A model generated the notes under the pieces. It ran no database searches. It was given only the letters and a program-made list of their open reading frames with translations, and had not been told where the DNA came from. This document shows positions 45,801-60,800 of a DNA stretch of 64,000 bases, piece after piece (positions within the stretch are counted from its first letter, which is position 1; every line of letters starts with the position of its first letter). Position numbers and translations under genes: made by a program. The DNA comes from Actinernus sp. WN-2022. Taxonomy: Eukaryota; Cnidaria; Anthozoa; Actiniaria; Actinernidae. The stretch is taken from positions 77,771,537 through 77,835,536 of the forward strand of contig JAOWCC010001589.1 in NCBI GenBank assembly GCA_030867875.1, read 5' to 3'.

Positions 45801-48800
45801 AGTCACTATACAGGGGTTTCAATGGAAGCTAGCTACTGCCAAAGGGCTGGCGGCTACTTGATCTCATACTGCTGGCTACTAGTCCTGGGGTGATCTACTT
45901 TATTTTGCTAACTTCTATTGTCCATACAGCAACTTTTAACATACAATTCATGCTTAACCTGATTGTAATATACACACTTTCGCATAATAAAAGCTTCATA
46001 CAGGTTCATGATATGTAAATATATTATGTTAATGTTGGGTCTCCTTTCTAGGTGTACCCGTAGATAAGGTGCACCCCAATTTTGAATGAAAATTTTGGGT
46101 AAAAAGGTGCAGATTATACACAGGTCTTTATGGTAGATCAAATGTTATACATTATAAAACAAATAGAAGATGGTTCTCCTATGTCCTATAATAAAATAAT
46201 GCACTGTCAAGGTCTTGAAAAGCTACTAAATGCACTCGCGTTCTACAATTAGTTGTGCTTCTGCAGTTTTTCAGGACCTCAAGCATGCATTATTTTATTA
46301 ATATAGAACATGGAGAACCATCTTTTATTTGTTAAATGTTAACCTATAGGCCCTTTGCAGCTAACAGTCATGTCACTGCTGATATAATACTTTGTTAACG
46401 AATGAATTGAACTTGTGATCCCCATGGGAAAGGCATTGCCATGGTTGCTGGAGAGCAAGCTACATGTATCTTTAAAAATGCAGTTTTAGAAAGATCGACA
46501 ATTGATTGGAGGTGGAAAGTAGCATTTACAAATAAGTTTTGCTAATAACACTACGTACAGATCTCGTATAAGGCCTTTTAATAAAATAATGAAGTCAAAA
46601 AAAAATTTCCTCTCCAGTACAACCATGTGATTTGTTAGCTGCAAAGGGCCTATTATTCAATGTGGTCAACACTTTTTTTGAAATAGCTGTACAGTTTGTA
46701 ATTTATATACATGTACTGGTTCATTTCAGGCATTTGAAAACTTTTTAGCCAAAAAATATGCAACTCTTAAAAGGTATGGAAGTGAAGGAGCAGAGAGCAT
46801 GCTGGTGTTTTTTGATGAATTATTCCTGCAGTCGTCACAAGGTACATGTATATGTAAATTAGTGTTGTTACTTTAAATTTTGGTATTTGAAATCATTACA
46901 AACTTCAGGCAAGAAACACTATCTAGAAACTTAGCAAAAATTTTGAAATTCCCATGTACATGTAGTTGCTTAATACAAAATAATAGTGCATTATCTGATA
47001 GAGCTGCCTTGTATTGATAAGTTGTTGAAGTGACAAAAATAGTATTAATGTATGACCAGTACTGCCCCATGCACACTTTCCTTTCAAAACCATTTACAAA
47101 AGTCATGTGATAGGAGTCATACATTAAGTACATGTTTGACAAGAGCGGGCCGGAAAAAGCCATCCAGGCCTGCTTCCTATTTTGCTTGTTGTTTTGTCAT
47201 TATTAAATGATTAAATTAAAAACAAACTAAATGGTCATATATATATATATGCATTAAAAACGTATTGACTTCAGGAGTTACATGTAGGTTGGGCTGAATG
47301 GGAACATATTTGGCTCGCTGACAATTTGTACACTCACAGTGCTCGGTCCATACATTTACATCATGACCTCAAGTCAAATATTTTCCTGTCTGGTGCTCCC
47401 ACTCAGTCATTAATTACCTATATTATTGTTTTTATCCAATCTTATTGGGAGCCAGTGCAAATAAAGGCAGTCTGAGTTACATGAGAGTACCTGGCTGCCC
47501 TGGAAACAAGCCTGGTGGATGCATTTAAAGGACATGCTGTAGCTTTTTCAGTTGACAATCTGACAGTCCATATAGACTATAATTATTACAATATTTAATC
47601 AATGTAATTTGTTATTTATACATGCATACAGTATTAATTGCATATCACGTACACTCATTTGATAAGCTTGGTTAATTATATCAATTATTAGCTTTGACAA
47701 TTATTATTATTACTAATCTTTTTGTATAATTAGCTGGGCTCCAGCAAGTAATGATTGGAATGCCTCACAGAGGACGACTCAGTTTCTTAACAGGTTTACT
47801 CCAGTATCCTATTGCACAGATGTTTTCTAAGGTAAAAATAATATGAAGTATTATTAAAGAATATATGGCCCAACCATGATGCTTAGCGGCCTTTTGTTTA
47901 TTCCCACTTTGTGAAACTATCAAACTTAAACAGGAAAAAGTATATACAGTGTATTATTTAAACTCGACCTTTATTACATTATAATTATTATTACTAAATT
48001 AACTCTTAAATTTCCCTATCCACACCATACAGCACTGTATCTCAGACATATTATGACATGAATTTGTGATTTATATGTTATTCTGTCATTCTTTTCCCAA
48101 TTTGTTTTATTTCCCAGTGGCTCCTGAAATTTTCTCATCTAAGCGTACATGTATCTGGTTTGTTTAGTCAAATTCAACCTTTTCTCTTAGCTCAATAGTC
48201 ATACACAATCCATAATTTTATGATGTTATTTCATTGCCTAACTTGCAGATGAAAGGCAATTCAGAACTACCTCCTGGCACACTAGCAACAGGGGATGTGC
48301 TTTCTCACTTAGGTGAGTAAAATATTTGTTTCAGTAGAGAAAAACCTGAGGATCTTGTGTGTGTGTAATAAATTTAATAATTATAAAGGTTTTCAAGTCC
48401 TCTACATAATTTTATTGTAAATATTTTTGATAACAGTCATCGTTTCACAGCAAATTCAGTTGACCTTGACCTTGGTGGGGAATCACCCCTTCATGTGGAA
48501 ATGCTGCCTAACCCCTCGCACCTTGAGGCCTGTAATCCTGTAGTTGCTGGCAAGGCACGTGGATGGCACATGACATTAAAGGAAGGAGACTATAATACCA
48601 ATGTTGGTGCTAGAATGGGAGACAAGGTGGGCTTTGATGTTCTGCACTTAAAGTGCTCCTAAACCCATTTTAGTGTATTTCGTTTGAAAGTCTAAACGAA
48701 AATAGAGGATGAATGAAAATAGGTATATAATCCCTGATTTTTAAAATGTGATTAACATCTTGGACAATTTGTTTCATGACCGCATACAGTACCGCCGGGA

Positions 48801-51800
48801 ATTATAGGGACATCCGACCGCGGAAAAACCTCGTGCAACAGACGCGGAGCCGCAGTACGGCGCCGCGGTCACCGAACAAATGACCGCGGTCACCGAACAA
48901 ATGACCGCGGTTGCAAACTGAGGTGATAAACCGAGCCGCTTAATTGCCGCGGTGCCGCAATGGAAATACATGTACGTTGTTAGCAGTCTTCGTACTTGAA
49001 AGCTTTGAATGTGATGGATGACAAACAGCTTATGCGTTGAGCCTAATCACCCAAAGAACGATCACCGGCATTAAACTTCTCGTAAACAATCTTCTGTTAA
49101 CTTTCGTAAGTTGTCTTTCTTACTCGAGACCACCGTTCGCGTTCTTATTAACTAACGAAGCCAACTGCTTCAAAATAAGCATTTCTTGAGATACGGCCCG
49201 CTAACAATCTTCTGTTAACTTTCGTAAGTTGTCTTTCTGTCTTGAGACCGCCGTTCGCGTTCTTATTAACTAACGAAGCCAACTGCTTCAAAATAAGCAT
49301 TTCTTGAGATACGGCCCGCTAGCAATCTTCTGTTTCCAACTTTCGTAAGTTCTTTTTCTTACTCGAGACCGCCGTTCGCATTATTATCAACTAACGAAGC
49401 CAACTGCGCATGCGCTCAATCGTTGTATATGGGGCAGGAAATTGGTAACCGTTTACAGACTGAATCTCGAACGGACTTCCGCTAGCCGCCAAGCTGGAGA
49501 GATGGTTGAAACCGTGGAGATACTTGTTGGAAAGACGGAGTAACCGTTTTGAAAAAGCAACTCTGTGTAAAGGGCCGTTGGACATCATTAAGTCGCCGGC
49601 TTAACTCGTGGTTGAACGAAGAACTGTTTGACTAAAAGGCGGTTTGTCCGGGGGGGTGGGGGGGGGGGGGGGGGGGGGGGGGTACTCCTGTTTGTGACGT
49701 ATTATGTATGTGCCGCCCGGGTGGGTCAGGGTTTTGAGCTCAGTTTGGGCAGGTAGGGTCAGGGTTTTGACCTGATTTGGGCAGATCAGGGTCAGGATTT
49801 GAGTATAATTTGGGTGCAGTCAGGGTCGGGGTTCAGTATGTTTTAGGCAGTTCATTTTTTTTTAGCTACTATGTCAAAAAAAGACCTTCTGTTGCCGCAT
49901 TTTTATCGCCTGCCCACATGCAAGCACTGAAGTTCCCATACATCATGACGCCGCTAATTTTATCTATGTACTTCATCTGCTGATTTGTTTACCCAATGCC
50001 ACGTCCCGACTTGAAATGTTCCGTATTTTGCATGAAATCCCGGTACGCGGTATACCGGCCAGGATATATATCCGACCGTGTTTTGAAAACAATTTAAAGA
50101 AGGGGCAATCAGGTTTTTTTTTTCCAAAAAGGGGGCAATCAGGGTTTTGGAGCTCGGATTGGGTCAAACAGAGTCAGGGTTTGAGCCTCTTGGCCTCACA
50201 TACATACCCATTTTTCATGTAAGTACCCCCCCCCCCCCCCGGGCGGTTTGTAATCGCTGGCGGGGTTTCACATTTTCCAAGCGTTTTTCTGAAGGGGTTT
50301 CACAATTTCGAAGTGATTTTTCTGGGGGTCACTAGGATTCCGAGTATATTTCCTTGGGGGTAAAGACAAAAATGCATTTTTTCTGGTGGTCAAGCCCTAA
50401 AATTCATTTCTTAGGGGGTAAAGTGCTGTAGACATTGTTAATAGGGGGGTGTGGATATTAAATGGAATGGCCCATAGAGTCCCGTCTCCAGGCGAAGCGA
50501 ACTGTGAATATTTTGGAGCTAAAGAAGCCCATTTCGGTAAGTTTCGTGGTCTGAACTTTCCAAAGATAGTCGTGTCAGGCCTTGTTAGTGCTTCGCCTGT
50601 GTTAAGTCGAGTCTCGGGTCTAATCCTTGTGACGCCCGCAAATTTTATTTTATTTTTTAATATATTTTTTTCCATGATCGGCATTTTCACATAAACGAAC
50701 TTCGTAAAATTCGACTTCATTCGGCGTGAAAAAACCTAAAAGCGACTGGAAAAGTAAAAACGAAATCGAGAACTCAAATCTGCAATGAATTAGTTTTTGC
50801 ACACAAGCCTTCATATGTGACACATAATGCATAATCTTCTAATTTGTGTACTGCCACTGTACTTGCTTGTGAAAAGAACTGGTCGCTTTTCTCCTTTTTA
50901 GCCAACTTCAACAGGTTGTAGACAATCTACAATTCACGCAAAAAATTCTCTTAACATTATCAGAATTTATATAGAAAGAAAGAAATGAAATTGGGGCTAG
51001 GGGCACTTCAATTACATACCACCAACTTGATATGACGGTTGTCCAATATACACAATTATAATAATCAGAGAAATAGTTGCATGCAGTTGCATTACCTCAA
51101 AAACTTTTAAGTTTTACTAAAGATCATGCCCCTCTCATGGATCGTCATATGCAAAACATGGATGTTCCGATTGTGGCTACTTTACTGGTAAACCTCAAAG
51201 CCTCTGTAATGGACTCGACCATTCATGGGGCGTATCAGTTTGTGAATTGTAATATTGGATTATGGATACTTGATAAATTAGTGCATTATTTTAATTGAAG
51301 AGAGGATCTTGCCAAAACTTACTGCTTCCCATCAAGCAAACTACATCTTTTATTAAATCAAATCAAAATCAAATATTTTGTTTACCATCAGATATTAAGG
51401 CTTATTAGGCCTCTAGCAGATCCTGCTAATGATCCAAGCATTCTTCACACATGCTTTCACTACATTCAATATTTACAACTCACAATGCTCAGCTCGCATG
51501 TTGATTATTACGGAGGGAGGAAAACCGGAGGGAAAAAGTGGGACTCGGAGCATGAGTGAGAATCAACAAACTCAACTCCTATATGACGTCACGTCCCAGA
51601 CTCGAGCCCAGGTCCCAATGGTGAGAGGCGAGCACCTACATGCTGCGCCATGCACATTGTTTCATTCATCGAGAAGCTTTCATTTCCAACCTTATTTATC
51701 AACGTACATATCATTTTCATAATTATTTAATACATGTGCCCCATCTGTTTTTCAGGTTCTGTGTGTGTTAGCACATGGCGATGCGTCATTCAGTGCTCAG

Positions 51801-54800
51801 GTAAGCTAAGTAGGGCCGCGTCACGCCAAAAGGGCCTGGACGACATTCAAGTGTGATGGCTTTCGTAATAATAGACTGTGAGCAGTCCTTCCTTTTCCCT
51901 CCACTGATACATTGTAGTGGGTTATGAGTGGGTTATGAGTGGAGTGGAGCTCGAACGCGTTCGGCTTGATCCGCTCACAATCCACTATCAATGAAGGGAA
52001 AATGAGGGACTGCTTGCAGTCTATCATAATAACAGTCTGAAGATTTAATAGTATTCTTTCATTGCATTTCATTCCTAAAATAATTGTCAGTTTCAAGGAA
52101 TTGACAACAAATATTAGATGTGAAATTTACATGATTTTGATGCAAATTCCCAATTACAAACATGACCACCTCAAAGGCAACTTACACACAGTTAAAGTAG
52201 CAGTATGATGAGTAACACCAGAATGTGTTTTTGGGGTTCATAGGGAGTTGTAGCAGAAACCTTAGGAATGGCAGATCTGCCTCACTTTGATGTAGGTGGC
52301 ACTATTCACATCATCGTCAACAACCAGCTGGGATTTACGACCCCATCACACAGAGGAAGGTATCCTAGCTCTTTTCCTCAGTATTAAACACAATATTTTT
52401 TTATGAAAAATTTGGTATTTGAGTGCAAAGTATATAAGGGGATGTTCATTATATATGGTTGGGGGGGGGGGGGGTTGTTTTTATCGTTTTTAAACATTAT
52501 TTATTTATTTATTTTAGCTTTATCTATGGGAGGTTGTTTTTTTGTACGGCAGTCCAGTAGGGTCACTGGTGGGTTTTGTTTTTGCTTTTCTGTTTCATGT
52601 TTTGCTTTTCATTTTACATTTTACATCTCAATTTTTCAATTTCGGTTTTTGTTTTTAGCTTGTCGAATTTTGTTTGTGCATTTCTCAATTTAAAATCGCT
52701 GTTTTCGGTTATTGAGTTTTCATAGAATTGCAAGTTTAAAAATGAAATCGGCGAGTTCAAAATCAAAATCCGAGAATTAAAATTCGAAGTTCAAAAACGA
52801 GTCTAGACCATGATGCTCTGCGGCCCTATAGCAAAGATGGCGGATGGAGGAGGAGCTCCTACGACAGAAAAAAAGACACCAGTCTTGCATTGACTTATGG
52901 AATAACTGATGTCCTTCCGATACCAATGTTACTAAACTTATTCCCGCGTTGGCATTAGATATGAGTTAAGGCGCACAAATTCCCGAGTAACAACATTCTT
53001 TACGACGTAGAATATTTTTTTGGTAGAACGTCAACGCTGATCGCGGTTAAACACATTGATTATAAGCCTCCATCTTGTAAAGATCTTGGGTAATTTTTTT
53101 CGCGTTTCCTCAAGTATCGATACATCTGAAATACGGTCTGGGGCCTCTTAAATGAACTCCAGCTGACGGTCAGTGTGAACACGCACACCTTTTGGCCTGA
53201 TTTCTTCACCAGATCAACTCTGTATGCAAGCGACATCGCCAAGATGATCAGCTGTCCTATCTTACACGTCAATGCCGATTACCCTGAGGTAATGTTTTCA
53301 TGCAAACTGTGAACATTGTACCGTCAAATTGTACAGTCGTGTAGCTTTGGCATTAATGACTGTCATATCTCCACGAACAGTAGTAATAGCGTGCGATAAT
53401 AATGCATTGCTTTCGCTCATCAAGCTCACCTATTAACTTTTGCTTTTAAATCCCATGATTTTTGTAGTTGTACAACTTGGCTTTTTCTAAAGGTTTTGTC
53501 CCACATCGTTATTGCCGTCTAGTAGATTTTTCCCGGCGTTCCCTGTATCAAGTAGTCTATTCTAAACAACAGTTTTAATATCTGTGTCATGGTTGTCTTC
53601 AATCACCCAATCAACCAATTAGTCAATAATCTTTATTTATACACGATAGTAGTTAAGCATTACCGCTTGTGGGATCCTATTAGCCTGCGTTGCGGCTCTG
53701 AAGCGAAGATTAGGGGGATTGGGGCGAGAAAAAAAGATAGGGGGGAGGGGGTGGGGAGAAGAGGAAGAGAGAGCCTGCCGGCAAGCCATGGTTATTTTGG
53801 TATCCACCCACTAATTAAAATGCATAAAATTAGTAAGTCATTAGTAAGTCATTCATGCGGCGGAAGTGAAAACCATGTTTAATATCTGTCAAACTCATAC
53901 ATGGAATCTCAAGGAATTTCAACTCGAGCGTAAAATTCAAAACAAAAAATATACGGACTTGGAGAATGTCAGCTGAAACTCCGAAAAAACATGTGAAGAC
54001 AGGGCCTAAACCCAAACCTGTAAATGTCAACGACTTTTGCCGGATATGTAATGTATGTTAGCGTTTGGGAATTCAAATATTTTCACGGCGAGAATACATG
54101 TATGTTCAAGCCTTCAGAAAGAAAAGAGAGCCGAGGATTAATTCTAGCTGGTGCCTGCAAAAGTATTGGTCTTCATATTCCGAAATCTGCTGCTCTATCA
54201 GAGCGAGTCTGTCGTTCCTGTGGAAGGAAGATTCGAAATGCAGTAGACTGAGAACTACATCTTTGTTCGAGAAAGTTTGCCGCAGGATAAAGATAACTAA
54301 GATAAAGAGAACTCGTTGCTGCTGAATATAATGTCGCCACCAAATCAGAAAAGAACACTGCCGACCACAATATCACCGGAACGAAGTTCTGCCAAAAGAA
54401 GCGCTAAAATCTATCCACGCAGCGTTACGAAATCATCAAAGCAGCTCGTATTTTCGGAAGCACAAGCCTGTTCCTCGAACACACGGGTCCATGTTTCAAC
54501 CGTGTTCGATTCGTCGATGACAATACAAGCAAGACGCTTGTGGAGTTCCGATGCAGGGTACTTCAGCTCATCGCGAAATTCGCTCTCATTACTTCAGCAA
54601 TTTGAAGTTGCACTTCTGTAGTTCCTCGGGTTTTAGGTCTGAAAGTTCGGCAGCAGGATAACCTAAGGAACTTAACTGGTTCAATTGATCTTTCACAATA
54701 CTAGCCAAAGGAGTAATAACCAAAACGACAACCCGGTCATCGTTTTCGACGTCTTTAACACTAGTGAATGCTTGGAATATCCTACTTTTTCCAAACCCAG

Positions 54801-57800
54801 TTGGGATTACAGCTTAGTAGAACATCTCTTCCAGACAGAAGATCTGTAATAGCCTTGCTCCTGTTCTTTCTTTAAATTCATTGCTGAGGGAATTCTCGGT
54901 ATGTTTGTCGTCTAATTAATTGTTTCTGCTCTTATCACATGCCATGCATGAATAAAATTTAATGATTTCTGTCAATCACGCAATAATTTAGCCAATAGCA
55001 ATATGCGGCCTTCTGAGGCCGAGAGTTATCAAAATAACCATGGCTTGCCGGCAGGCTCTCTCTTCCTCTCCTTCCCACCCCCTCCCCCCTCTTTTCTTTC
55101 TCGCCCCATTCCCCCTAATCTCCGCTCGTTGCGCTCCGATACTCCAGAGCCGCAACGCAGGCTAGGATCGTATGTAAAAGACTAACCAACTACCTAACTA
55201 ACTGACTGACAGTATGTAACTAATATATCCTAAACTATACCTTATTGGTACTAATTTTCGCGTCGCTTTAATTTCGCGATTTTCGCGATTTAAAAAAAAT
55301 CGCGAACTTAAAGCGACGCGAAAAAAAATTCCCGCGAAGTTTAATGTCGCGAAATTTAATACCCTCCTATATTTCTTGTTTTCTCAATTTAATGAAGAAA
55401 CACATGTCTACGTATTGTGTATAATGTGTAAAAGCTCTATGGCATACCTACAGATGATAAACAACAGTTTAACAATCAAATTTCACTATCTGTGTTGCTT
55501 TGAACCTCTTCATCTGTATCGCTATCGTCATCTTCAAGTTCTTTCAGCACCTCTTTTGTACAGTCATTGAAGAAGAAGTGTAAAATAATAATAAAATTCT
55601 CGAAATAAAATGTTGTTTTTTTTCATTTTCGCGAAAATTAATTCCCTAAGAAAATGATTTTGCACCCAAATCGCGAAAATAAAGACCCGCGAAATATGCC
55701 GACCTTTTTTTCGCGAAATTAAGTGCCCGCGAAAATTAGTACCAATAAGGTAGTTATAAGCGAGAAATACATTTACAGTAAAACTAGGGTACTAAAAAGC
55801 TAAACCAAGACTGGATACTATAAGAATGCTATCATAGTATCATAATTAAAACGGTACTGATAAAATCATCCCTTACATTGTGAATTGACTGAACATAATA
55901 TTATTTCACAGTAATGTCATTATCATACAGATAGGATAATGCATTTCATGCCATGATCCTCTATGGGTGATAGAATTCTTCCTGAAGTATGTGTTAAAAC
56001 GTGGTCTGTCATATATCTTTGCAGGAAGTGGCTCGTGCATGCATTCTTGCCATGGAGTACAGAATGAAATACCGTAAAGACGTCATCGTGGACATGAACT
56101 GTTACAGACGTTGGTGCGTTATAATTTGTGGAACTACAAAGAAAAGGATCCCACTATGATTACTTAGATTAGAAAAGTATGAGGGCCCGTCCACACGGAT
56201 ACGTTTTCACAAGTTTCCATTTTCATTTCAGATGGAATGAAAGTATTGCATCCACACGATCATTTTCAGACGGTTTTGCCCGTTCACACGAACACGATAC
56301 ATGCGACTAACTTGCTTTCAACCGAGATTACGCTGCGCATGCCTGGAAAGCGATCACGTGACCAATTGTTTTCAAAAGTTTGTGTTTTCAGTGAGTTTGA
56401 TCTTCCACACGAAAACGATAGCGTTGCGTTTTCAAATCTTTGGACTCTGGAGAACAGTTTCAAACATTGCATCAGTCATCTAAAACGTTTGCATGTCATG
56501 TTCGGGGAATAAAACGCAACAAAATAAATAGTTTTCTTAACTCTGTATAGGGGCCACAACGAGCTAGATGAGCCCTCATTTACCCAACCTTCTATGTACG
56601 CATTCATCTCAAGCCACAAGAGTGTCCCGGATGCGTATGCAGAAGGGCTTGAGCAGAGGGGTGTGGTGAATCACGAGACACTAAAGGAAGACGTGGCAGG
56701 GTACACTTCCATGCTTAACAGGGAGATGAAACGATCGGAAGGGTGGGTACCAGAAGCCGTTCATCTTAAGACATTCTGGAAGGACGTGGTGGAGGCTGAC
56801 CCTCACACTATTACTGTATGGGATACAGGTAAATACTAGAATGAGTGCTTAAAGACATCTTCCACTGTAAAATAATGCTTGCTGTCAAATGTTTGTTATG
56901 GATACCTAAATCTAATGCTGTGTTTGTTATGGATACCTAAATCTAATGCTGTGTTTGTTATGGATATCTAAATCTAATGCTGTGTTTGTTATGGATACCT
57001 AAATCTAATGCTGTGTTTGTTATGGATACCTAAATCTAATGCTGTGTTTGTTATGGATATCTAAATCTAATGCTGTGTTTGTTATGGATACCTAAATCTA
57101 ATGCTGTGTTTGTTATGGATACCTAAATCTAATGCTGTGTTTGTTATGGATATCTAAATCTATTGCTGTGTTTGTTATGGATACCTAAATCTAATGCTGT
57201 GTTTGTTATGGATACCTAAATCTAATGCTGTGTTTGTTATGGATATCTAAATCTAATGCTGTGTTTGTTATGGATACCTAAATCTAATGCTGTGTTTGTT
57301 ATGGATACCTCAATCTAATGCTGTGTTTGTTATGGATATCTAAATCTAATGCTGTGTTTGTTATGGATATCTAAATCTAATGCTGTGTTTGGTATGGATA
57401 TCTAAATATATTGCTGTGTTTGTTATGGATATCTAAATCTAATGCTGTGTTTGTTATGGATACCTAAATCTAATGCTGTGTTTGTTATGGATACCTCAAT
57501 CTAATGCTGTGTTTGGTATGGATATCTAAATCTATTGCTGTGTTTGTTATGGATATCTAAATCTAATGCTGTGTTTGTTATAGATACTTAAATCTAATGA
57601 TGTGTTTGTTATGGATATCTAAATCTAATGCTGTGTTTGTTATGGATATCTAAATCTAATGCTGTGTTTGTTATGGATACCTCAATCTAATGCTGTGTTT
57701 GTTATGGATACTTAAATCTAATGCTGCATGTGTATCAATCTAATGCTGTGTTTGTTATGGATACCTCAATCTAATGCTGTGTTTGGTATGGATATCTAAA

Positions 57801-60800
57801 TCTATTGCTGTGTTTGTTATGGATATCTAAATCTAATGCTGTGTTTGTTATAGATACTTAAATCTAATGATGTGTTTGTTATGGATATCTAAATCTAATG
57901 CTGTGTTTGTTATGGATATCTAAATCTAATGCTGTGTTTGTTATGGATATCTAAATCTAATGTTGTGTTTGTTATGGATATCTAAATCTAATGCTGTGTT
58001 TGTTATGGATACTTAAATCTAATGCTGCATGTGTATCAATCTAATGCTGTGTTTGTTTCCTGTAAATTGTACATTAGATGTCAGATTGGACCGATTTTAT
58101 TGTCCATAAAACTTTTTGAATTTCTCGGGCGCTGGCATCTTGGATATTGTGATGTCACACGGTTGTCCCTATTGTAAAACAACACTAGCTCTTTCGTTTT
58201 GTTATCCATAGCAAATATTTCCTGTTCTAACTTATTAATCTACACTAGCTTCCAGTTAAATCTAGAATAGTCTTGAAGATACCTAACAATGTTAAGCCAT
58301 TTATAGGCGCATAATAATCTTAGATCTAATATAACGAGTTACTTCTGGTAACATCTCGTTCTAAATTTCTCTCTACTCTTGGTGATAGGTCATTTACCTC
58401 AACTGCACCTTCTCTGTGGAATAAGCTACCATCCAGTATCAGGGAAATCGAATCCTATGATAGTTTTAAGAAGCAGTTTAAGACTCTTTTATTTAGAAAG
58501 GCTTTTAACTTATAGTTATTTTTTCCGTATGTTATTTAATGTAATAGGCTATTATCATTATTATTAGTTGTTATTTCATCTTTATTAGTAGTTAACTTTG
58601 TATATAAGCGCATTTGAGCACCTTTAAAGTGCCGCTTATAAGCACTAGCCAGAAATCGTTGATATGGGTGGAGTAATGTGTTTTAAATCTTGTTCAATCA
58701 TTTTAGGGTGATTTCAGGCATCCCAGACCTCCTATATTTCCTATATATCCTATAATTTGTATAGGATCTTATAAAGAGCCTATATTTCAAGAAATCCTCC
58801 TATATTTCCTATAAATAGGATGTATGCTGAGTGATACATTTATATTTTGCACTTTTTAGCATTTTTGTTGTGAATTAAAAAAAGCAAAATTCTTTCCTAT
58901 CTAAAAAAAACGGGTTTGATCAAACACATTAAAAGTTCACATGTTTTAAAAATTGTGTGTTTATTGTTTACTATTTATTGTTTGAAAGCTATTTTAGCTC
59001 CTATAAAGTGCCTATATTTTGGGGGGAAATCCTATATTTTCCTATATTTAGAACTTGCACAGCCTATATTTCCTATCAAATTTGTCCAAAAAGTGTCTGG
59101 GATGTACATGTATGTGATTTATATGGTCATAATATTGCTTCATCCTAGAAATGACGTCATTTAAGGCACATTATGCTAATGAGTTGAACATGAATTGAAT
59201 ATATGAATAGATATTTAGGCAAGCCTAAAAGCGGAGCTCCCAATTATCTGAACTGATCGCGAGGTAACCCGAAAAAAATTACGGTAAATTATATAAAGAA
59301 AACAAAGATAAAAACGCAAAAATAACTGGTATGGTCAAAGGAAATCAGTGCAAAAGGTTTAGAAGAAAAAAGAAAATAACGGAAAATGAAATTTGTTCAG
59401 GCACGTCGCTCGTCTGGCGGAAAACCGGAAGTCAACCAATTTTTGCTCTCATCCTATGGTGCTCTGTCCATTCTCAACCCCAGACCATACTCATATCTTA
59501 CCGCACATGCTCTACGAGCATCCGCAGTAAGAAATAAGAGAAGGGTCTGGGGTCGAGAAGGGACGTTTTCAGTCAACATATCCTCGCTCTAGAATTACCA
59601 ATAATCAGTAATTGGCTTTTGCTCTTCAATTATCAATAATCGCTAATTCTGGAACACAAATTAAACAATGACATTCTTAAAACCAGTCATGGATAAAGAT
59701 AAACAATTGTCCAAATCCGAACGGCGGTAGACGCGCTTAGTGTAGTGGTCGTGACGCCTGCATTACCGAGCACAACACGCAAACAATTACGAGTTCGAGC
59801 CCGAGTAGGAGCGCTCAAAAAAAACTTTTTCTCGCTTACCTTATCTTCTTGTTTACCTGTAAACCCTAGCTCTAGGTGAGTGAGAACCCGTCGTTTACCC
59901 GTGAACTCGTCCGATGGTTAGGGTTCGGTTTTTATGGTTCGGGTTAGAATTTGTCGTAGTATTACCAATAATCGGTATTTCAAGCGTGTTTGCCATTTAC
60001 TTATTATTGGTAATTGTAGAGCGAGGATGCGTTGTTTCAGTATACCTCAACATGCGTGCATGCTTCTCATAAGGTATACCGCTGGAGGCCTTACAGTATG
60101 TGGGCGCCAAGTCAGTCGAGGTTCCCCTGGACTTCACCGTTCATCCACATCTAAAGAAGATGCACATTGATGTGCGGTTCAACAAGCTCAAAGAAGGAAC
60201 ATCTATTGACTGGGCCACGGCGGAGGCTTTAGCTCTGGGAAGCTTGTTGTACCAAGGTCAGTTAGTGAGCCCTGCATGTCGAGAGTTCTTTGTAGATTCA
60301 GTAACACGACTAGTGTTTGTGACCAGATAGGGAGAGCGAGGCCTGTTTAGAGTGGGGGCTGGGACAAATATGAGGCCTGCAGGATTGGGGTAGGGTGGAC
60401 TTTCTCAGAAAATTTCAGTGTATACACCATTTTAATAAGTCTGACTGTAAGTATAATCAATGACGTACATCTCGTGTAGATCAGGACTTGAATGCGTGTT
60501 TTAAAATGTAGTTATCAGCGCCTCTGTTATATCTTGCAAAGTCTGAATTTTATTTCCATTTTTTTTCAAGAAATCATAAGTTAACATTCACGATTTGTTC
60601 GCTTTTCCGCGATTCATGTCACTATAATTTAATTCCAACCAAGGGTCTTGCCTTCATATGATTGTATTCCTTTATAATTGTTGTACGTTGTATTTCTATT
60701 GCTATTTATTATTCTATAAATTTATAATTTGTAATTCGTTTTTCTTCTATATATCCTATTGCTAGTGTTAGTTGAAAATATTGTAACCTTTTATAAATGA

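Larger units (their letters stand above)
53681..55164. mobile_element. TIR element with 9-bp target duplication carrying zinc-finger and RecQ-like relics
   Basis: TAGCCTGCGTTGCGGCTCTG at the left is matched by the complement at the right (CAGAGCCGCAACGCAGGCTA). The arms continue for about 120 bp through GCCTGCCGGCAAGCCATGG. The flanks read GGATCCTAT and GGATCGTAT, a 9-bp duplication with one change. The interior holds two convergent coding relics (53968-54480 plus, 54450-54920 minus). The first bases (TA-S-CCTGC) resemble those of the element at 42888-43341. It lies in DHTKD1 intron 12. Confidence 0.8.

Noticed and set aside
52803..52865. ATG with AAGATGGCGG context, possible first exon of another gene
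   Set aside because: The frame ends soon and no following exon was found; it lies in a DHTKD1 intron.
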